A stretch of 64,000 nt of DNA from Clostridium neonatale (GTDB lineage Bacteria; Bacillota; Clostridia; Clostridiales; Clostridiaceae), in the NCBI RefSeq assembly GCF_001458595.1, contig NZ_LN890327.1:388178-452177 (forward strand), written 5' to 3'. Below, piece by piece: positions 40,252 through 49,649 of the stretch. The notes below the pieces were generated by a model. That model saw only the letters and a list, made by a program, of their open reading frames with translations. It had not been told where the DNA came from and did no database searches. The translations under genes were made by a program, and so were the position numbers. Positions within the stretch are counted from its first letter, which is position 1. The number at the start of each line of letters is the position of its first letter.

Positions 40252-41685
40252 ATGGAAAAATTTTTTAAATTAAAAGAAAATAAAACAGATCTTTCTACAG
40301 AACTTATGGCTGGTATAACAACATTTTTTGCTATGGCATACATAATTTTTGTTAATCCTTCAATGCTAAGCTTGGCAGGAACAGCTGATAATCCAATGCC
40401 AACAGGTGCTATATTTTTAGCTACAATTATTGCATCAGCAGTAGGTACTTTAGTTATGGGACTATTTGCAAATGTTCCTTATGCGCAGGCTCCAGGAATG
40501 GGACTTAATGCATTTTTTACTTTTACTGTTTGTGGAGCATTAGGTTTCACATGGCAACAAGCTTTAGCAATGGTATTTATTTGCGGTATGATTAATATTT
40601 TAATAACAATAACAAAGGTTCGTAAATTAATTATTAAGGCAATTCCAGAAAGTATTCAAAATGCTATTGGAGGTGGAATTGGTATATTCATAGCATATAT
40701 CGGTGTTAAGAATGCAGGATTAATTAATTTCACATCTGATCCAGGTACATATACAGCACTTGACAGTGGAACAGTAGTTGCAAATAGTAGTGCAGTTCCA
40801 GCTTTAGTTAACTTTAATACTCCAGGGGTTTTACTTGCAGTTATAGGACTAGCTATTATGACAGTTTTATTAATATTAAATGTTAAAGGCGCTATTATTA
40901 TAGGGATTGCAGCTACAACAATTATAGGAATTCCAATGGGAGTTGTGGATTTATCAGCAATAGGTACAAGCGCAGGATTAGGAGAATCATTTGGACAATT
41001 AGGACAAACATTTGGAGTAGCATTTGGTTCAAAGGGAATGCTTTCACTATTCTCAGATAGTTCGAAAATTCCATTAGTATTAATGACTATTTTTGCATTT
41101 AGTTTATCAGATACATTTGATACGCTTGGTACTTTTATTGGTACAGGACGTCGTACAGGAATCTTTAGTGCAGAAGACCAAAAAGCATTAGAAAATGGAT
41201 CAGGATTCAAATCAAAAATGGATAAAGCTTTATTTGCTGATTCTATTGCCACTTCAATAGGAGCAATTTTAGGTACATCTAATACAACAACATATGTTGA
41301 AAGTGCAGCTGGTATTGGAGCAGGTGGACGTACTGGATTAACAGCAGTAGTTACAGCAATATTATTCTTGCTTAGTATGTTTTTAGCTCCAGTAATAGGA
41401 ATAGTTCCAGCACAAGCAACTGCACCAGCATTAATTGTTGTAGGAATTATGATGCTAGCTTCATTTAAAGAAATAAAATGGGATGACTTAGAGGAAGCAA
41501 TTCCAGCATTCTTCGCAGCAATATTTATGGCATTATGTTATAGTATTTCATATGGAATAGCAAGTGGATTTATATTCTATTGTATAGTGAAAGTATGTAA
41601 GGGAAAAACAAAAGAAATTCATCCAATTTTATGGGTATCAACAGGATTATTTATATTAAACTTTATAATTTTAGCAATATTATAA
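40252..41685 (+). CDS. NCS2-family purine permease (AzgA/PbuG type)
   Basis: 477 aa from ATG 40252, after GAAGGGGACTAAAA; an in-frame GTG 21 bases earlier overlaps the ribosome site. Twelve to fourteen hydrophobic segments with AzgA-branch motifs TTFFAMAYIIFVNPSMLS, PGMGLNAFFTF, FSLSDTFDTLGTFIGTGRRTG (quoted to 20) and SNTTTYVESAAGIG. This branch imports adenine, guanine or hypoxanthine. Divergent from aguA. A terminator follows. Confidence 0.9.
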   Translation: MEKFFKLKENKTDLSTELMAGITTFFAMAYIIFVNPSMLSLAGTADNPMPTGAIFLATIIASAVGTLVMGLFANVPYAQAPGMGLNAFFTFTVCGALGFTWQQALAMVFICGMINILITITKVRKLIIKAIPESIQNAIGGGIGIFIAYIGVKNAGLINFTSDPGTYTALDSGTVVANSSAVPALVNFNTPGVLLAVIGLAIMTVLLILNVKGAIIIGIAATTIIGIPMGVVDLSAIGTSAGLGESFGQLGQTFGVAFGSKGMLSLFSDSSKIPLVLMTIFAFSLSDTFDTLGTFIGTGRRTGIFSAEDQKALENGSGFKSKMDKALFADSIATSIGAILGTSNTTTYVESAAGIGAGGRTGLTAVVTAILFLLSMFLAPVIGIVPAQATAPALIVVGIMMLASFKEIKWDDLEEAIPAFFAAIFMALCYSISYGIASGFIFYCIVKVCKGKTKEIHPILWVSTGLFILNFIILAIL

Positions 41686-41703
41686 GACATAATTAAAATA
41701 AAG

Positions 41704-41754
41704 ATAGGATTTTAGAATAGTTAATTTTATTTTAAAATCCTATTTTTTATTTTA
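41704..41754 (+). terminator. Terminator of the purine permease gene
   Basis: ATAGGATTTTA and TAAAATCCTAT arms, then TTTTTTATTTT. Confidence 0.85.
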
Positions 41755-41907
41755 ATGAAAATGGAACTGTTTTGCACAGCTAGAATTTGTCTAGCAATTC
41801 TCAGTTATCAATGATCAATTTTCAATGAAGGATAAAAAAACTTCGTTTTTTCTTAAATTATTATATTGCATGTATATTTTCCGAGGAACATATTCCTACA
41901 GAATATT

Positions 41908-41949
41908 GGTTATAACTCTAAGCTCCTTTGTCGCTAAGATTTATATGCC
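41908..41949 (+). repeat. 42-nt bulged hairpin, copy A
   Basis: GGTTATAACTCTAAG...CTAAGATTTATATGCC. Outer stem with the 3' bulge CGCTA; flanked by an extra ATATTGG/CCAATAT pairing (41903-41954). Confidence 0.6.
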
Positions 41950-42000
41950 AATATAGTCCACTGTTTGATAGTAAACATATTTTTCTTTCAGAAAAATATG

Positions 42001-42042
42001 GGCTATAGTGCTAAGTTCATACTTCACTAAGCACTATATGCC
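42001..42042 (+). repeat. 42-nt bulged hairpin, copy B
   Basis: GGCTATAGTGCT, inner hairpin AAGT-TCAT-ACTT, bulge CACTA, then AGCACTATATGCC. Nearly perfect outer stem. Confidence 0.7.
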
Positions 42043-42150
42043 AGCGAATGTTATGGCTAAAGGGCATAACGATGCAATAATATAATTAAAAGTCGAAAAC
42101 TTTTTTCATCCATTGATCATTGAAAATTGATCATTGAGCATTGGATAAAG

Positions 42151-42240
42151 AAACTCACTATTCACATCCGTTCATAGGAGTAAGCTAGAGTAGCCAAATG
42201 TAAAATTTTAGCTCTCACTTAAATTCTAATTTTGTTATGC
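42151..42240. repeat. 90-bp intergenic repeat, copy 1
   Basis: Begins AAACTCACTATTCACATCCG and contains TTCATAGGAGTAAGCT; near-identical to 50821-50915. It holds a hairpin (TAAG-GAG-AAAT against ATTT-CTC-CTTA, 42181-42221). Confidence 0.75.
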
Positions 42241-42264
42241 ATTATTAATGAAATAAATAAGTAG

Positions 42265-42317
42265 ATGATGTATAATATTTGTAATGGTTTACCAAAAAGA
42301 AAAATATTATACATCAT
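42265..42317. promoter_or_regulatory. Perfect 16-bp inverted repeat upstream of the iclR-type gene
   Basis: ATGATGTATAATATTT and AAATATTATACATCAT, 21-bp loop, 30 bases before the start. Possible autoregulatory operator around the promoter. Confidence 0.5.
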
Positions 42318-42347
42318 GATTATATTTAAATAGAGGGTGAGAAGTTT

Positions 42348-43109
42348 ATGGAATCTAGTGTAAGGGTTATGGATCGTGCATTTGATATTATTGAATTATT
42401 ATCTAAAGAGAATCATCCAATGAATTTAACTGAAATTTCAAAAGCAACAGGAATAAGTAAATCTACAGCGTATAGGTTACTAAAAGCAATGAATATACGT
42501 CACTATGTAGAAAAAGATAATAATGGATGCTATTATATAGGTATAAAACTTATAGAAATCGTTAGTTATCATATAAATGGATTAGAATTACAGACAGAGT
42601 CAAAGCCGTTTTTATCTGAACTTAGATCTGAGCTAAATTTAACAGTACATTTAGGTATATTAGAAGCACATGAAGTAATATATATTGAAAAGCTAGATTT
42701 GTATCCAACTACAAGGCTTTATTCTCAAGTAGGGTATAGATCACCAGCATTTTGTTCATCTATGGGAAAATGTCTTTTAGCAAGTCTTTCTGGGGATGAA
42801 TTAGATGAGGCACTGTATAATTGCACATTTGAAGAATTTACCCCAAATACTATAACTAATATGAAAGATTTAAAAAAGCACCTAAAAAAAGTAAGACAAC
42901 AAGGTTGGGCAATTGATGATGAAGAATATATTATGGGACATAGATGCGTTGGAGCAACTATTTTTGACTATAGAGGAGATGCAATTGCTTCAATTAGTGC
43001 AAGTGGACATGTAGCACAAATGTCTGATGAAAAATTACCAATTATTATAGAGCATGTAAAAGAAGCTGCAAGTCAGATTTCTAGAAGAATGGGGTACTTG
43101 GAAAATTAA
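42348..43109 (+). CDS. IclR family transcriptional regulator
   Basis: 253 aa, ATG after GAGGGTGAGAAGTTT. N-terminal winged helix (MNLTEISKATGISKSTAYRL) and C-terminal effector domain (SEPFL-like SKPFLSELRSELNLTVHLGI; GKCLLAS; ASISASGHVAQM). Such regulators control catabolic operons and respond to small acids or their aldehydes. Likely targets are the convergent ALDH/FIST unit; a palindrome at 45990-46008 is a candidate site. Confidence 0.93.
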   Translation: MESSVRVMDRAFDIIELLSKENHPMNLTEISKATGISKSTAYRLLKAMNIRHYVEKDNNGCYYIGIKLIEIVSYHINGLELQTESKPFLSELRSELNLTVHLGILEAHEVIYIEKLDLYPTTRLYSQVGYRSPAFCSSMGKCLLASLSGDELDEALYNCTFEEFTPNTITNMKDLKKHLKKVRQQGWAIDDEEYIMGHRCVGATIFDYRGDAIASISASGHVAQMSDEKLPIIIEHVKEAASQISRRMGYLEN

Positions 43110-43152
43110 TTTATAAAATATATAATAGTTTAAAATATTTGAATTTAAGTGG

Positions 43153-43181
43153 AAGGGGAGCTGAAAATTTCAGCTCCCCTT
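43153..43181. terminator. Bidirectional terminator
   Basis: AAGGGGAGCTGAAA and TTTCAGCTCCCCTT, almost no loop, between convergent iclR-type and ALDH genes. Confidence 0.9.
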
Positions 43182-43204
43182 GTTAATTAATATGAGATAA
43201 TATA

Positions 43205-44638
43205 TTATAGGATATTTTTGAGCACTATTGATTTTGTTCTTGTCATTTCATTAAATGTACTCATTACACCTTCTGTACCAATACCTGAGAATTTATATCC
43301 TCCAAAAGGCATTTCAAAACTTCTAAAGAAGCTGGCACCATTAATGACTGAACCACCACATTCTAATGCGTTAGCTACATAAAATGCATTTTTCATATTT
43401 TGGCTAAATACACAGCCGCATAAACCAAATTTAGAACTATTAGCAATTTCTATTGCTTCCTCAATTGTATCAAATGTAATTATAGGAACAACAGGTCCGA
43501 AAATCTCCATATCAATAGCAACATCAGCAGTTTTAGGAACATCTATAATTACAGTAGGATCATAAAAAGCACCGTTTCTGTTTCCACCTAAGATTACTTT
43601 TCCACCTTGAGATACAGTGAGATTTACTTGATCTTCAACTTTAATTGCAGCTCTTTCACTAATTAAACATCCAAGTTCAGAATCTTCATCTGATGGCATT
43701 CCAGCTTTAATTGCACTTATCTTTTCTACAGCCTTCTTAGAAAATTCAGAAGCAACATTTTTATGAACTAAAAATCTCTTTGAAGCACAACAAACTTGCC
43801 CTGTATTATACATACGCCCCCATAATAATTCATCTGTAGCTAAATCTATATCAGCATCTTCTAAAACAATGAATGCGTCATTTCCACCTAATTCTAAAGC
43901 AACATGAGTTAAATTATCTGCACAAGCTTTTGCAGTTTCTATTCCAACTTCTGTTGATCCTGTTAAAGTAACTAAATGTACATCGGGATTAGAACAAAGC
44001 CAGCTTCCAACAGAAGAACCACGTCCAGTAATTATTTGTATTGCACCAGGAGTTACACCTGCCTTTACCATTAACTCTGTTAACTTGCATAAAGTTAAAG
44101 GATTATCAGTTGATGGCTTTACAATTGCAGCATTACCAGCAAGTAAAGCTGGAGCAACTTTTTGATCATATAGGTCACAAGGGAAATTGAATGGTATTAC
44201 GCAAGCAACTACACCAATTGGTTCCATTTGAGTAAATAATATATTTTTATCTTGTCCAGCTTCTAATCCTGCTGGAACCACTGTGCCATATAAATGTTTA
44301 GCTTTTTCAGAGAAAGCATCAAAAGCAATTGGAATATTTGCAATTTCAGCTCTAGCTTCTTTAATTGGCTTGCCAGTTTCATTAGATAATGTTCTTGCTA
44401 AATCTTCCTTATTTTCTAAAACAAGATTTATAAATTTTTTTAGTATTTCTACTTTCTCATATACTGGAACTTTAGCCCAGATCTTTTGTGCTTCTTTTGC
44501 ACAAGATACAGCTTTATTAACATCATCTTCAGTAGCTAATGGAACAGTATCAATAACTTCTCCAGTAGCAGGATTTAAAACATTTAATACTTTGCCATCT
44601 GAAGAATCAACAGCCTTACCATCAATAATCATTTTCAT
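43205..44638 (-). CDS. NAD(P)-dependent aldehyde dehydrogenase
   Basis: 477 aa from ATG 44638, after GGAGGATTTTATT; the in-frame ATG 15 bases earlier is upstream of that site. Catalytic Cys in NTGQVCCASKRF, Glu in ALELGGNDAF, Asn in VIPFNFPCD, NAD loop TGSTEVG. Succinate-semialdehyde/lactaldehyde branch; oxidises an aldehyde to the acid. It lies 58 bases behind the FIST gene in one unit. Given the putrescine genes nearby, aminobutyraldehyde or succinate semialdehyde are reasonable guesses, not shown. Confidence 0.92.
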   Translation of the reverse strand: MKMIIDGKAVDSSDGKVLNVLNPATGEVIDTVPLATEDDVNKAVSCAKEAQKIWAKVPVYEKVEILKKFINLVLENKEDLARTLSNETGKPIKEARAEIANIPIAFDAFSEKAKHLYGTVVPAGLEAGQDKNILFTQMEPIGVVACVIPFNFPCDLYDQKVAPALLAGNAAIVKPSTDNPLTLCKLTELMVKAGVTPGAIQIITGRGSSVGSWLCSNPDVHLVTLTGSTEVGIETAKACADNLTHVALELGGNDAFIVLEDADIDLATDELLWGRMYNTGQVCCASKRFLVHKNVASEFSKKAVEKISAIKAGMPSDEDSELGCLISERAAIKVEDQVNLTVSQGGKVILGGNRNGAFYDPTVIIDVPKTADVAIDMEIFGPVVPIITFDTIEEAIEIANSSKFGLCGCVFSQNMKNAFYVANALECGGSVINGASFFRSFEMPFGGYKFSGIGTEGVMSTFNEMTRTKSIVLKNIL

Positions 44639-44696
44639 AATAAAATCCTCCATTCATATATATATAATTCTAGAAATAATCTATATTTGTTACCGT

Positions 44697-45863
44697 TTAC
44701 TCTAAAAATCCAGTGAAAGAAAGCATTAAACCACCACAAGTATTATTATTGTCACTTTCAAATCCATATTCACCAAATGTAAACTCTACAATGAAAGGGA
44801 TATCACCAGCAGCTTCTTTAATAAGCTTTGCAACTTCATCTATTCTACTATCTATACCAGCTCGACGGCCACCACAATGAACTAAATGAAATGCTATTGG
44901 AGGCTTATCCATTTTTTCTATTAAAGCTTTTAATGTTTCACCAGTAGATGAAATTAGTTCATCAACAGTTGCTTCCATACGAATTACACATGTTTTCTCA
45001 GATAAATTGTTACCAATAGCCATAGAAAGATCATCATTTCCATTCATAGGATGACGTATTGCGATTAAATCACCTAAACGGTCTTTTACACCAAGAGGAG
45101 ATGTTATAGTAGTTGAAAGTAAGTTTCCGCCAGTAACGGCTTCCATGTCAATTCCTCTCCATTCAGCATATTTTTTGGTAGCAGGAACACCATCAATTTC
45201 AACTAATGTACGATTACCATCTATTTTTGTTATTACTCCAAAATCATCAGTTTCTCTATAAGTTCCAGTGAAGAGGTTGGTCATTTTTATATCTCCATAG
45301 AAAAATGCAATAACAACACCATCTGAAAATTGAGAATTATCAGTGTATAATTTCCAATTTCCTGAGATACTATTATCAGCGGCACTTCCACCAAAGAAAG
45401 GAATTCTTCCAATAATAGAGCTTATGCCTTTTAAATAAAATTCTTCTTCTGCTGGTGATGCAGCCATATAAAAGAAATTTGGAGAAGAGTTTTGATTAGC
45501 AGCTTTCATAGCTTCAGCAGCAATTAATTTACCATCTTCAACAGGAGAAGCTCCACGTTCTTTAGACGCTATACCAATTATCATATCAGGGTCAGAGAGT
45601 GCCATTACACCAACAAATCCATCGTCAGAACCAATAAAACCTTCAGGTGTTATGATTCCTGTGAATGAAGTATTTCCGATTAGAGGTATATCAGGAAGCT
45701 CTTCAGCTACCCCAGATAACATTTCATCAATATTGTAATCACAACTACCATAAACAAATGCCATTTTTATTGAATCTAGACCAAGCTTTGCCTTAGATGC
45801 AGCTTCTTTACCTGCAGTTTTTGCACAAGATGATATACTTGATCCTACATTTACTTTTAACAT
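44697..45863 (-). CDS. FIST-domain sensory protein
   Basis: 388 aa from ATG 45863, after TTGGGAGGTTGAGATTT; 16 codons of open frame upstream lack a site. FIST N (~25-215: VYGSCDYNIDEML, IPLIGNTSFTG, FFGGSAADNS) and FIST C (~216-385: HLVHCGGRRAG, GEYGFESDNNNTCGGLMLSF). FIST domains are thought to bind small ligands such as amino acids. Free-standing here, no output domain. Co-transcribed with an aldehyde dehydrogenase, an arrangement that suggests a metabolite-sensing or enzyme-partner role. Confidence 0.87.
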   Translation of the reverse strand: MLKVNVGSSISSCAKTAGKEAASKAKLGLDSIKMAFVYGSCDYNIDEMLSGVAEELPDIPLIGNTSFTGIITPEGFIGSDDGFVGVMALSDPDMIIGIASKERGASPVEDGKLIAAEAMKAANQNSSPNFFYMAASPAEEEFYLKGISSIIGRIPFFGGSAADNSISGNWKLYTDNSQFSDGVVIAFFYGDIKMTNLFTGTYRETDDFGVITKIDGNRTLVEIDGVPATKKYAEWRGIDMEAVTGGNLLSTTITSPLGVKDRLGDLIAIRHPMNGNDDLSMAIGNNLSEKTCVIRMEATVDELISSTGETLKALIEKMDKPPIAFHLVHCGGRRAGIDSRIDEVAKLIKEAAGDIPFIVEFTFGEYGFESDNNNTCGGLMLSFTGFLE

Positions 45864-45943
45864 AAATCTCAACCTCCCAATTAATATGGTTAATAATATA
45901 TATTTATTCAATGATTTGTTTTTCTTATAATTTAATTATACAA

Positions 45944-46008
45944 TGTTTACGTTATCATACAATTGACATATCCCATTCTGTAAAATTGTTGTTCCACTGA
46001 GCGGAACA
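45944..46008 (-). promoter_or_regulatory. FIST-ALDH promoter with cre-like site and palindromic operator
   Basis: On the minus strand: TTGTAT, 16-bp spacer, TATAAT. TGTTTACGTTATCA (45944-45957, plus strand; 12/14 to the cre consensus) lies in the spacer. Upstream of the -35 is TGTTCC-ACTGAGC-GGAACA (45990-46008), a palindrome that could bind the IclR-type regulator. Confidence 0.5.
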
Positions 46009-46075
46009 AATAGCAAATAAACAATAAATAGTGTATACTAAGGATTATTATCAAAATATTAACAGGAGTAAATTT

Positions 46076-47362
46076 ATGAATATATTAATTTGTTTTATAG
46101 CAATAATTATTTTATCACTATTTATAGCACTTTTTTCTACATACATATTTAGAAAAAACGCATGGATAATAATTCTTATTGAAATACCTATGGTATTATC
46201 ATCAACATTAAAAGATATAATTGAAATATATCCTTCAGGAGATATTAAATATCAATTAATATCTTATTTTATAAATTTTAGTAATAAATTTTATCTTAGG
46301 TATCTTCCGCTTTTTATATTTACAACTATTTTTATAATATATTTTAAGGGAAAATTTAAAAATCTAAAATCAATAAATAAAGAACATATTGTACTAAGAA
46401 ATGATTTTTCAAAATATTATTTCTTAGGAAGATGGACAGAAAAAATAATAGATAATGCAGAATGCATATATACGATAAATTTGGGATCAGAAATACATGC
46501 AAAAATTAAAGGTACTAAAACAATAAAAATAAATTTCTTAAATACTAATCCAATTGGCAATCCAGTTGAAATTGCTTATAAGATTAATGATGAGGATTAT
46601 ATTAGAGATAATGTATCAAATTCACCATTTATAATAGATAACTTAGATAAAGATAAAGAATATATACTAAAGATTGTAGTTTCTGGAAATAAAGATGAAG
46701 ATGAAGTATGGAATAAAGAACAAGGAATAGCTTTTACAGGAATAGATATTGATGTAGATGGAAAGATCGAACCTTTTACACAAAATAAAAAAATAGGATT
46801 ATTTTATGGAGATAGCATAACTGCAGGATGTTGGTTACTAGATAGAAATACACCAAGCCAAGGTTATGCGGCGGAAGCAAATTATGTAGCTAAATGCTGT
46901 GAGACATTGGGCTGCTTGAATGTAAGAGTAGCTTTTTCAGCAGCAGGTGTAACTAAAGGTGGAACTGGAGGAGTTCCTAAATTTATAGACTTTATTGATA
47001 ATATGGATTCTATAACAAAAGAAAAATCACAATTTCCAGATTTCATAGTTATAAATATGGGAACTAATGATAATGATGCATCAATGGAAGAGTTTCAAGA
47101 TGAATTATTAAGATGTGTAGTAAGAATACAAGATAAATATAGTGGAGTAACTATATTTTTGATGTTACCATTTATTAATGTGCGGAAAGAAGAAATAAAG
47201 AAAGTAGTCTCAATGACAGAAAATACAGTATTCATTGATACATCTGAATGGAATGTTCAATGTATAGATGGTGTTCATCCAAATCTAGAAGGATCTAAAG
47301 TTGCAGGAGAAAAGCTTGCAGGTGAGCTATTAAAGTATTATGGAATAGAATTCTTTAAATAA
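46076..47362 (+). CDS. Membrane-anchored SGNH esterase, CE2-like
   Basis: 428 aa from ATG 46076, after AACAGGAGTAAATTT; an earlier in-frame ATG (46031) has no site. Two to three N-terminal membrane helices (~1-105), then a jelly-roll domain (IVLRNDFSKYYFLGRWTE...) and an SGNH hydrolase domain: Ser in FYGDSITAG, Gly in SAAGVTKGG, Asn in NMGTND, Asp-His in DGVHPN. The jelly-roll plus SGNH order is that of CE2 acetyl esterases that deacetylate plant polysaccharides. Whether the domain faces outside depends on helix count. Confidence 0.83.
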   Translation: MNILICFIAIIILSLFIALFSTYIFRKNAWIIILIEIPMVLSSTLKDIIEIYPSGDIKYQLISYFINFSNKFYLRYLPLFIFTTIFIIYFKGKFKNLKSINKEHIVLRNDFSKYYFLGRWTEKIIDNAECIYTINLGSEIHAKIKGTKTIKINFLNTNPIGNPVEIAYKINDEDYIRDNVSNSPFIIDNLDKDKEYILKIVVSGNKDEDEVWNKEQGIAFTGIDIDVDGKIEPFTQNKKIGLFYGDSITAGCWLLDRNTPSQGYAAEANYVAKCCETLGCLNVRVAFSAAGVTKGGTGGVPKFIDFIDNMDSITKEKSQFPDFIVINMGTNDNDASMEEFQDELLRCVVRIQDKYSGVTIFLMLPFINVRKEEIKKVVSMTENTVFIDTSEWNVQCIDGVHPNLEGSKVAGEKLAGELLKYYGIEFFK

Positions 47363-47475
47363 AAATATACATAAAATTATAAGGATGAAAATTATATCTA
47401 TCAGATTTATTAGAGGTAGTTGAGAAAGATATTTTAAATAATTATAACAACTTATATAATACTTAAAAATAAAAT

Positions 47476-47510
47476 AGAGAGTTTGGATTCAGTTTGAATC
47501 TAACCTCTCT
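47476..47510. terminator. Bidirectional terminator between convergent genes
   Basis: AGAGAG-TTTGGATTC and GAATCTAAC-CTCTCT arms. Confidence 0.75.
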
Positions 47511-47584
47511 ATTTCTTATTCAAGAGAGTCTATAAATATTATAAAAATTAACATATTTAAATTATATTAATTTAAGAAGACTAA

Positions 47585-48916
47585 TTAAGCTTGTGCTCCA
47601 TTTGATGCATCAAGTTCTTGTTGGTAGTTCATTGTATCAAGCTTCTTAAGGAATGGGAAGTATACTATAAATCCTACTATTAGTACAACTAATTGCATTA
47701 CTGCATATTTCCATCCACCTAATATGAAACCTGAAATTATTGGTGGAACTGTCCATGGTGGTAATTGTCCACCCATTGGAGGAATTATTTGAGTCTTAAT
47801 TGCCATGTATAATAATATTGAATTGATAACTGGTACTAAAACAAATGGTACACCGATTATTGGGTTCATTACAACTGGAGTACCAAATAGTATTGGTTCA
47901 TTAATGTTGAATAATTCTGCTGGTCCAGCCAATTTACCTAGTTGCTTAAATTGAGCTGATTTAGCGAAGAATAGCATAAATAATACTACTCCAAGTGTTT
48001 GGCCTGAACCTGATAAGTTGACGAAGTTATCAAGGAATTGTTGAGTAACTATATGAGCTCCGTGAGCTAAATCTAATGTACCTGCTGCTTGTAGAGCTGC
48101 ATTATCCATAGTGTTAGCTGTCAAAAGAGTTCCAACCATACCTCCAACTGTAACTCCACCGTGGATACCAAAGAACCATAAGAATGGAACGAAGAATGTA
48201 ATTAATATTGCTCCACCTAATGAATCGGAAGCGCCTTGTAATGGTATTTGTAAGAATTTGTAAATCATTTCTGGTAATGAAGTATCAAATCCAAATTTGA
48301 ATATTCCATAAATTAAAGTTGAACCTACAAGGATTGCAGCTGCTGGAATTAAAGCTGAGAAAGAATTAACAACACCTTCTGGTACACCAGCTGGCATTTT
48401 AATTCTAATATCTTTGTGTATAAACCAAGAATATATTGCTGCTACAGATAAAGAAACCAATATGGCCGTAAACATACCTTTACCACCTGTCCAATCCAAG
48501 GGAATTACGCTTCCAACTTGTAAAGCATCTGTAGCTCCTTCTGGAGTGAACATAGTGAAATTATTATTAAGTATTAAATAAGTGCTTAAAGAAATACATG
48601 ATGCTGATAAAGGTTCAACACCTTCATTTCTTGCATAAACATAAGCCATACCTATAAGACCTACAAGCGCCATTATATTCATTGTGGCATCTTGACATTT
48701 GTATAATGGATCATTCCAGCTTGGACCGAAAGTATTTACCATAAAGTTAGTGAATGATTCCAATGGAAAAGCAGCTATTAATAGAAATATTGATCCAATG
48801 ATATTTAATGGTAATGTGTAAAGCATACCGTCTTTTAGTGCAACAATGCCTTTCATGTTAACAAATTTCATTACCACAGGAACTACTTTGTCGTTCATAA
48901 CTTGACTAACTGACAT
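47585..48916 (-). CDS. celB: PTS cellobiose-type permease, EIIC
   Basis: 443 aa with about ten membrane segments and the EIIC signature FNINEPILFGTPVVMNP. Imports cellobiose, chitobiose or related diglucosides. ATG after AAAGGAGAGAAATATT. Lies 98 bases behind the EIIB gene, with two hairpins in the gap. The EIIA gene and a phospho-glycosidase expected in such operons are not nearby, so a distant EIIA must serve it. Confidence 0.93.
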   Translation of the reverse strand: MSVSQVMNDKVVPVVMKFVNMKGIVALKDGMLYTLPLNIIGSIFLLIAAFPLESFTNFMVNTFGPSWNDPLYKCQDATMNIMALVGLIGMAYVYARNEGVEPLSASCISLSTYLILNNNFTMFTPEGATDALQVGSVIPLDWTGGKGMFTAILVSLSVAAIYSWFIHKDIRIKMPAGVPEGVVNSFSALIPAAAILVGSTLIYGIFKFGFDTSLPEMIYKFLQIPLQGASDSLGGAILITFFVPFLWFFGIHGGVTVGGMVGTLLTANTMDNAALQAAGTLDLAHGAHIVTQQFLDNFVNLSGSGQTLGVVLFMLFFAKSAQFKQLGKLAGPAELFNINEPILFGTPVVMNPIIGVPFVLVPVINSILLYMAIKTQIIPPMGGQLPPWTVPPIISGFILGGWKYAVMQLVVLIVGFIVYFPFLKKLDTMNYQQELDASNGAQA

Positions 48917-48950
48917 AATATTTCTCTCCTTTAAAAAATAATTTTATATT

Positions 48951-49013
48951 GAAATCCTAAACAATATAAGAAAGTTACTTGCTTAGGATTTTACAATCCT
49001 TTACAAAGGATTG
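48951..49013 (-). terminator. Two intercistronic hairpins between EIIB and EIIC genes
   Basis: CAATCCTTT/AAAGGATTG (48994-49013) directly after the EIIB stop and AAATCCTAA/TTAGGATTT (48952-48991). No long U-run; likely mRNA processing/stability or partial attenuation, giving more EIIB than EIIC. Confidence 0.55.
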
Positions 49014-49014
49014 C

Positions 49015-49320
49015 TTATTTAGCTAGACTTAAAGCTAAATCTAAAACCTTAGCTCCATTCATCATCCCATAGTCAACCATAGGGATAACTTCAACTGGAA
49101 CACCTGCTGGATCACACTTCTCTTTAACCTTAGATAGTGTATACGCTACTTGAGGTCCAAGTAAAGCTACATCCATGCTGCCTAAATGTTGATCTAGTTG
49201 TGATTCAGAGTATGCGTTTATTTCGCAGTCAACTCCTTTTGCTTTAGCAGCGTCTCTCATTTTGCCAACTAAAACACTAGTAGACATACCAGAAGCACAG
49301 AATAATTTGATTCTTACCAT
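49015..49320 (-). CDS. celA: PTS cellobiose-type EIIB
   Basis: 101 aa, the full length of a free-standing EIIB. Phosphocysteine C8 in LFCASGMSTSVLV. Passes phosphate from EIIA to the sugar bound in EIIC (celB). ATG after TAAGGAGGAGTTATTT. First gene of the two-gene unit. Confidence 0.93.
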   Translation of the reverse strand: MVRIKLFCASGMSTSVLVGKMRDAAKAKGVDCEINAYSESQLDQHLGSMDVALLGPQVAYTLSKVKEKCDPAGVPVEVIPMVDYGMMNGAKVLDLALSLAK

Positions 49321-49649
49321 AAATAACTCCTCCTTAATAATTAATTTTTTTGATATAAGATATTCAATAAAATAAATAAGTTATATCTTTTGGAATATAA
49401 AGACACATCAATGATATTATAGTATTATTTTTGTAACAAATATACATAATGCGTATTAAATTAAAGTAAAACTGAATAATTGCATATATTTCGTAATTAT
49501 TGTTAAGATTTAAGAAAAACATAAGATTAGGAGGAATATATATAATGATTTTTATATATATTGAGCTAACTAATTGTTGATATAGTAGACTTAATAGGAT
49601 ATAATAAATTAATATTATTAGCCCTATTAATTAAGAGGAAAGTAAAGAG

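Larger units (their letters stand above)
41798..42145. repeat. Inverted-arm element with ~75-bp arms
   Basis: Left arm 41798-41872 (ATCAATGATCAATTTTCAAT, GGATAAAAAAACTTCG, TTATATTGCAT) is inverted at 42071-42145 (ATGCAATAATATAATTA, CATTGAAAATTGATCATTGA). The ~200-bp interior carries two copies of the 42-nt bulged hairpin. Confidence 0.75.

Noticed and set aside
40656-41252. Minus-strand ORF of 198 codons
   Set aside because: Antisense to the purine permease; no start site and no recognisable domain.
49321-49500. Sigma-54 promoter for the celA-celB unit
   Set aside because: No GG/GC -24/-12 pair with correct spacing was seen, and no LevR-type activator gene is in the window.
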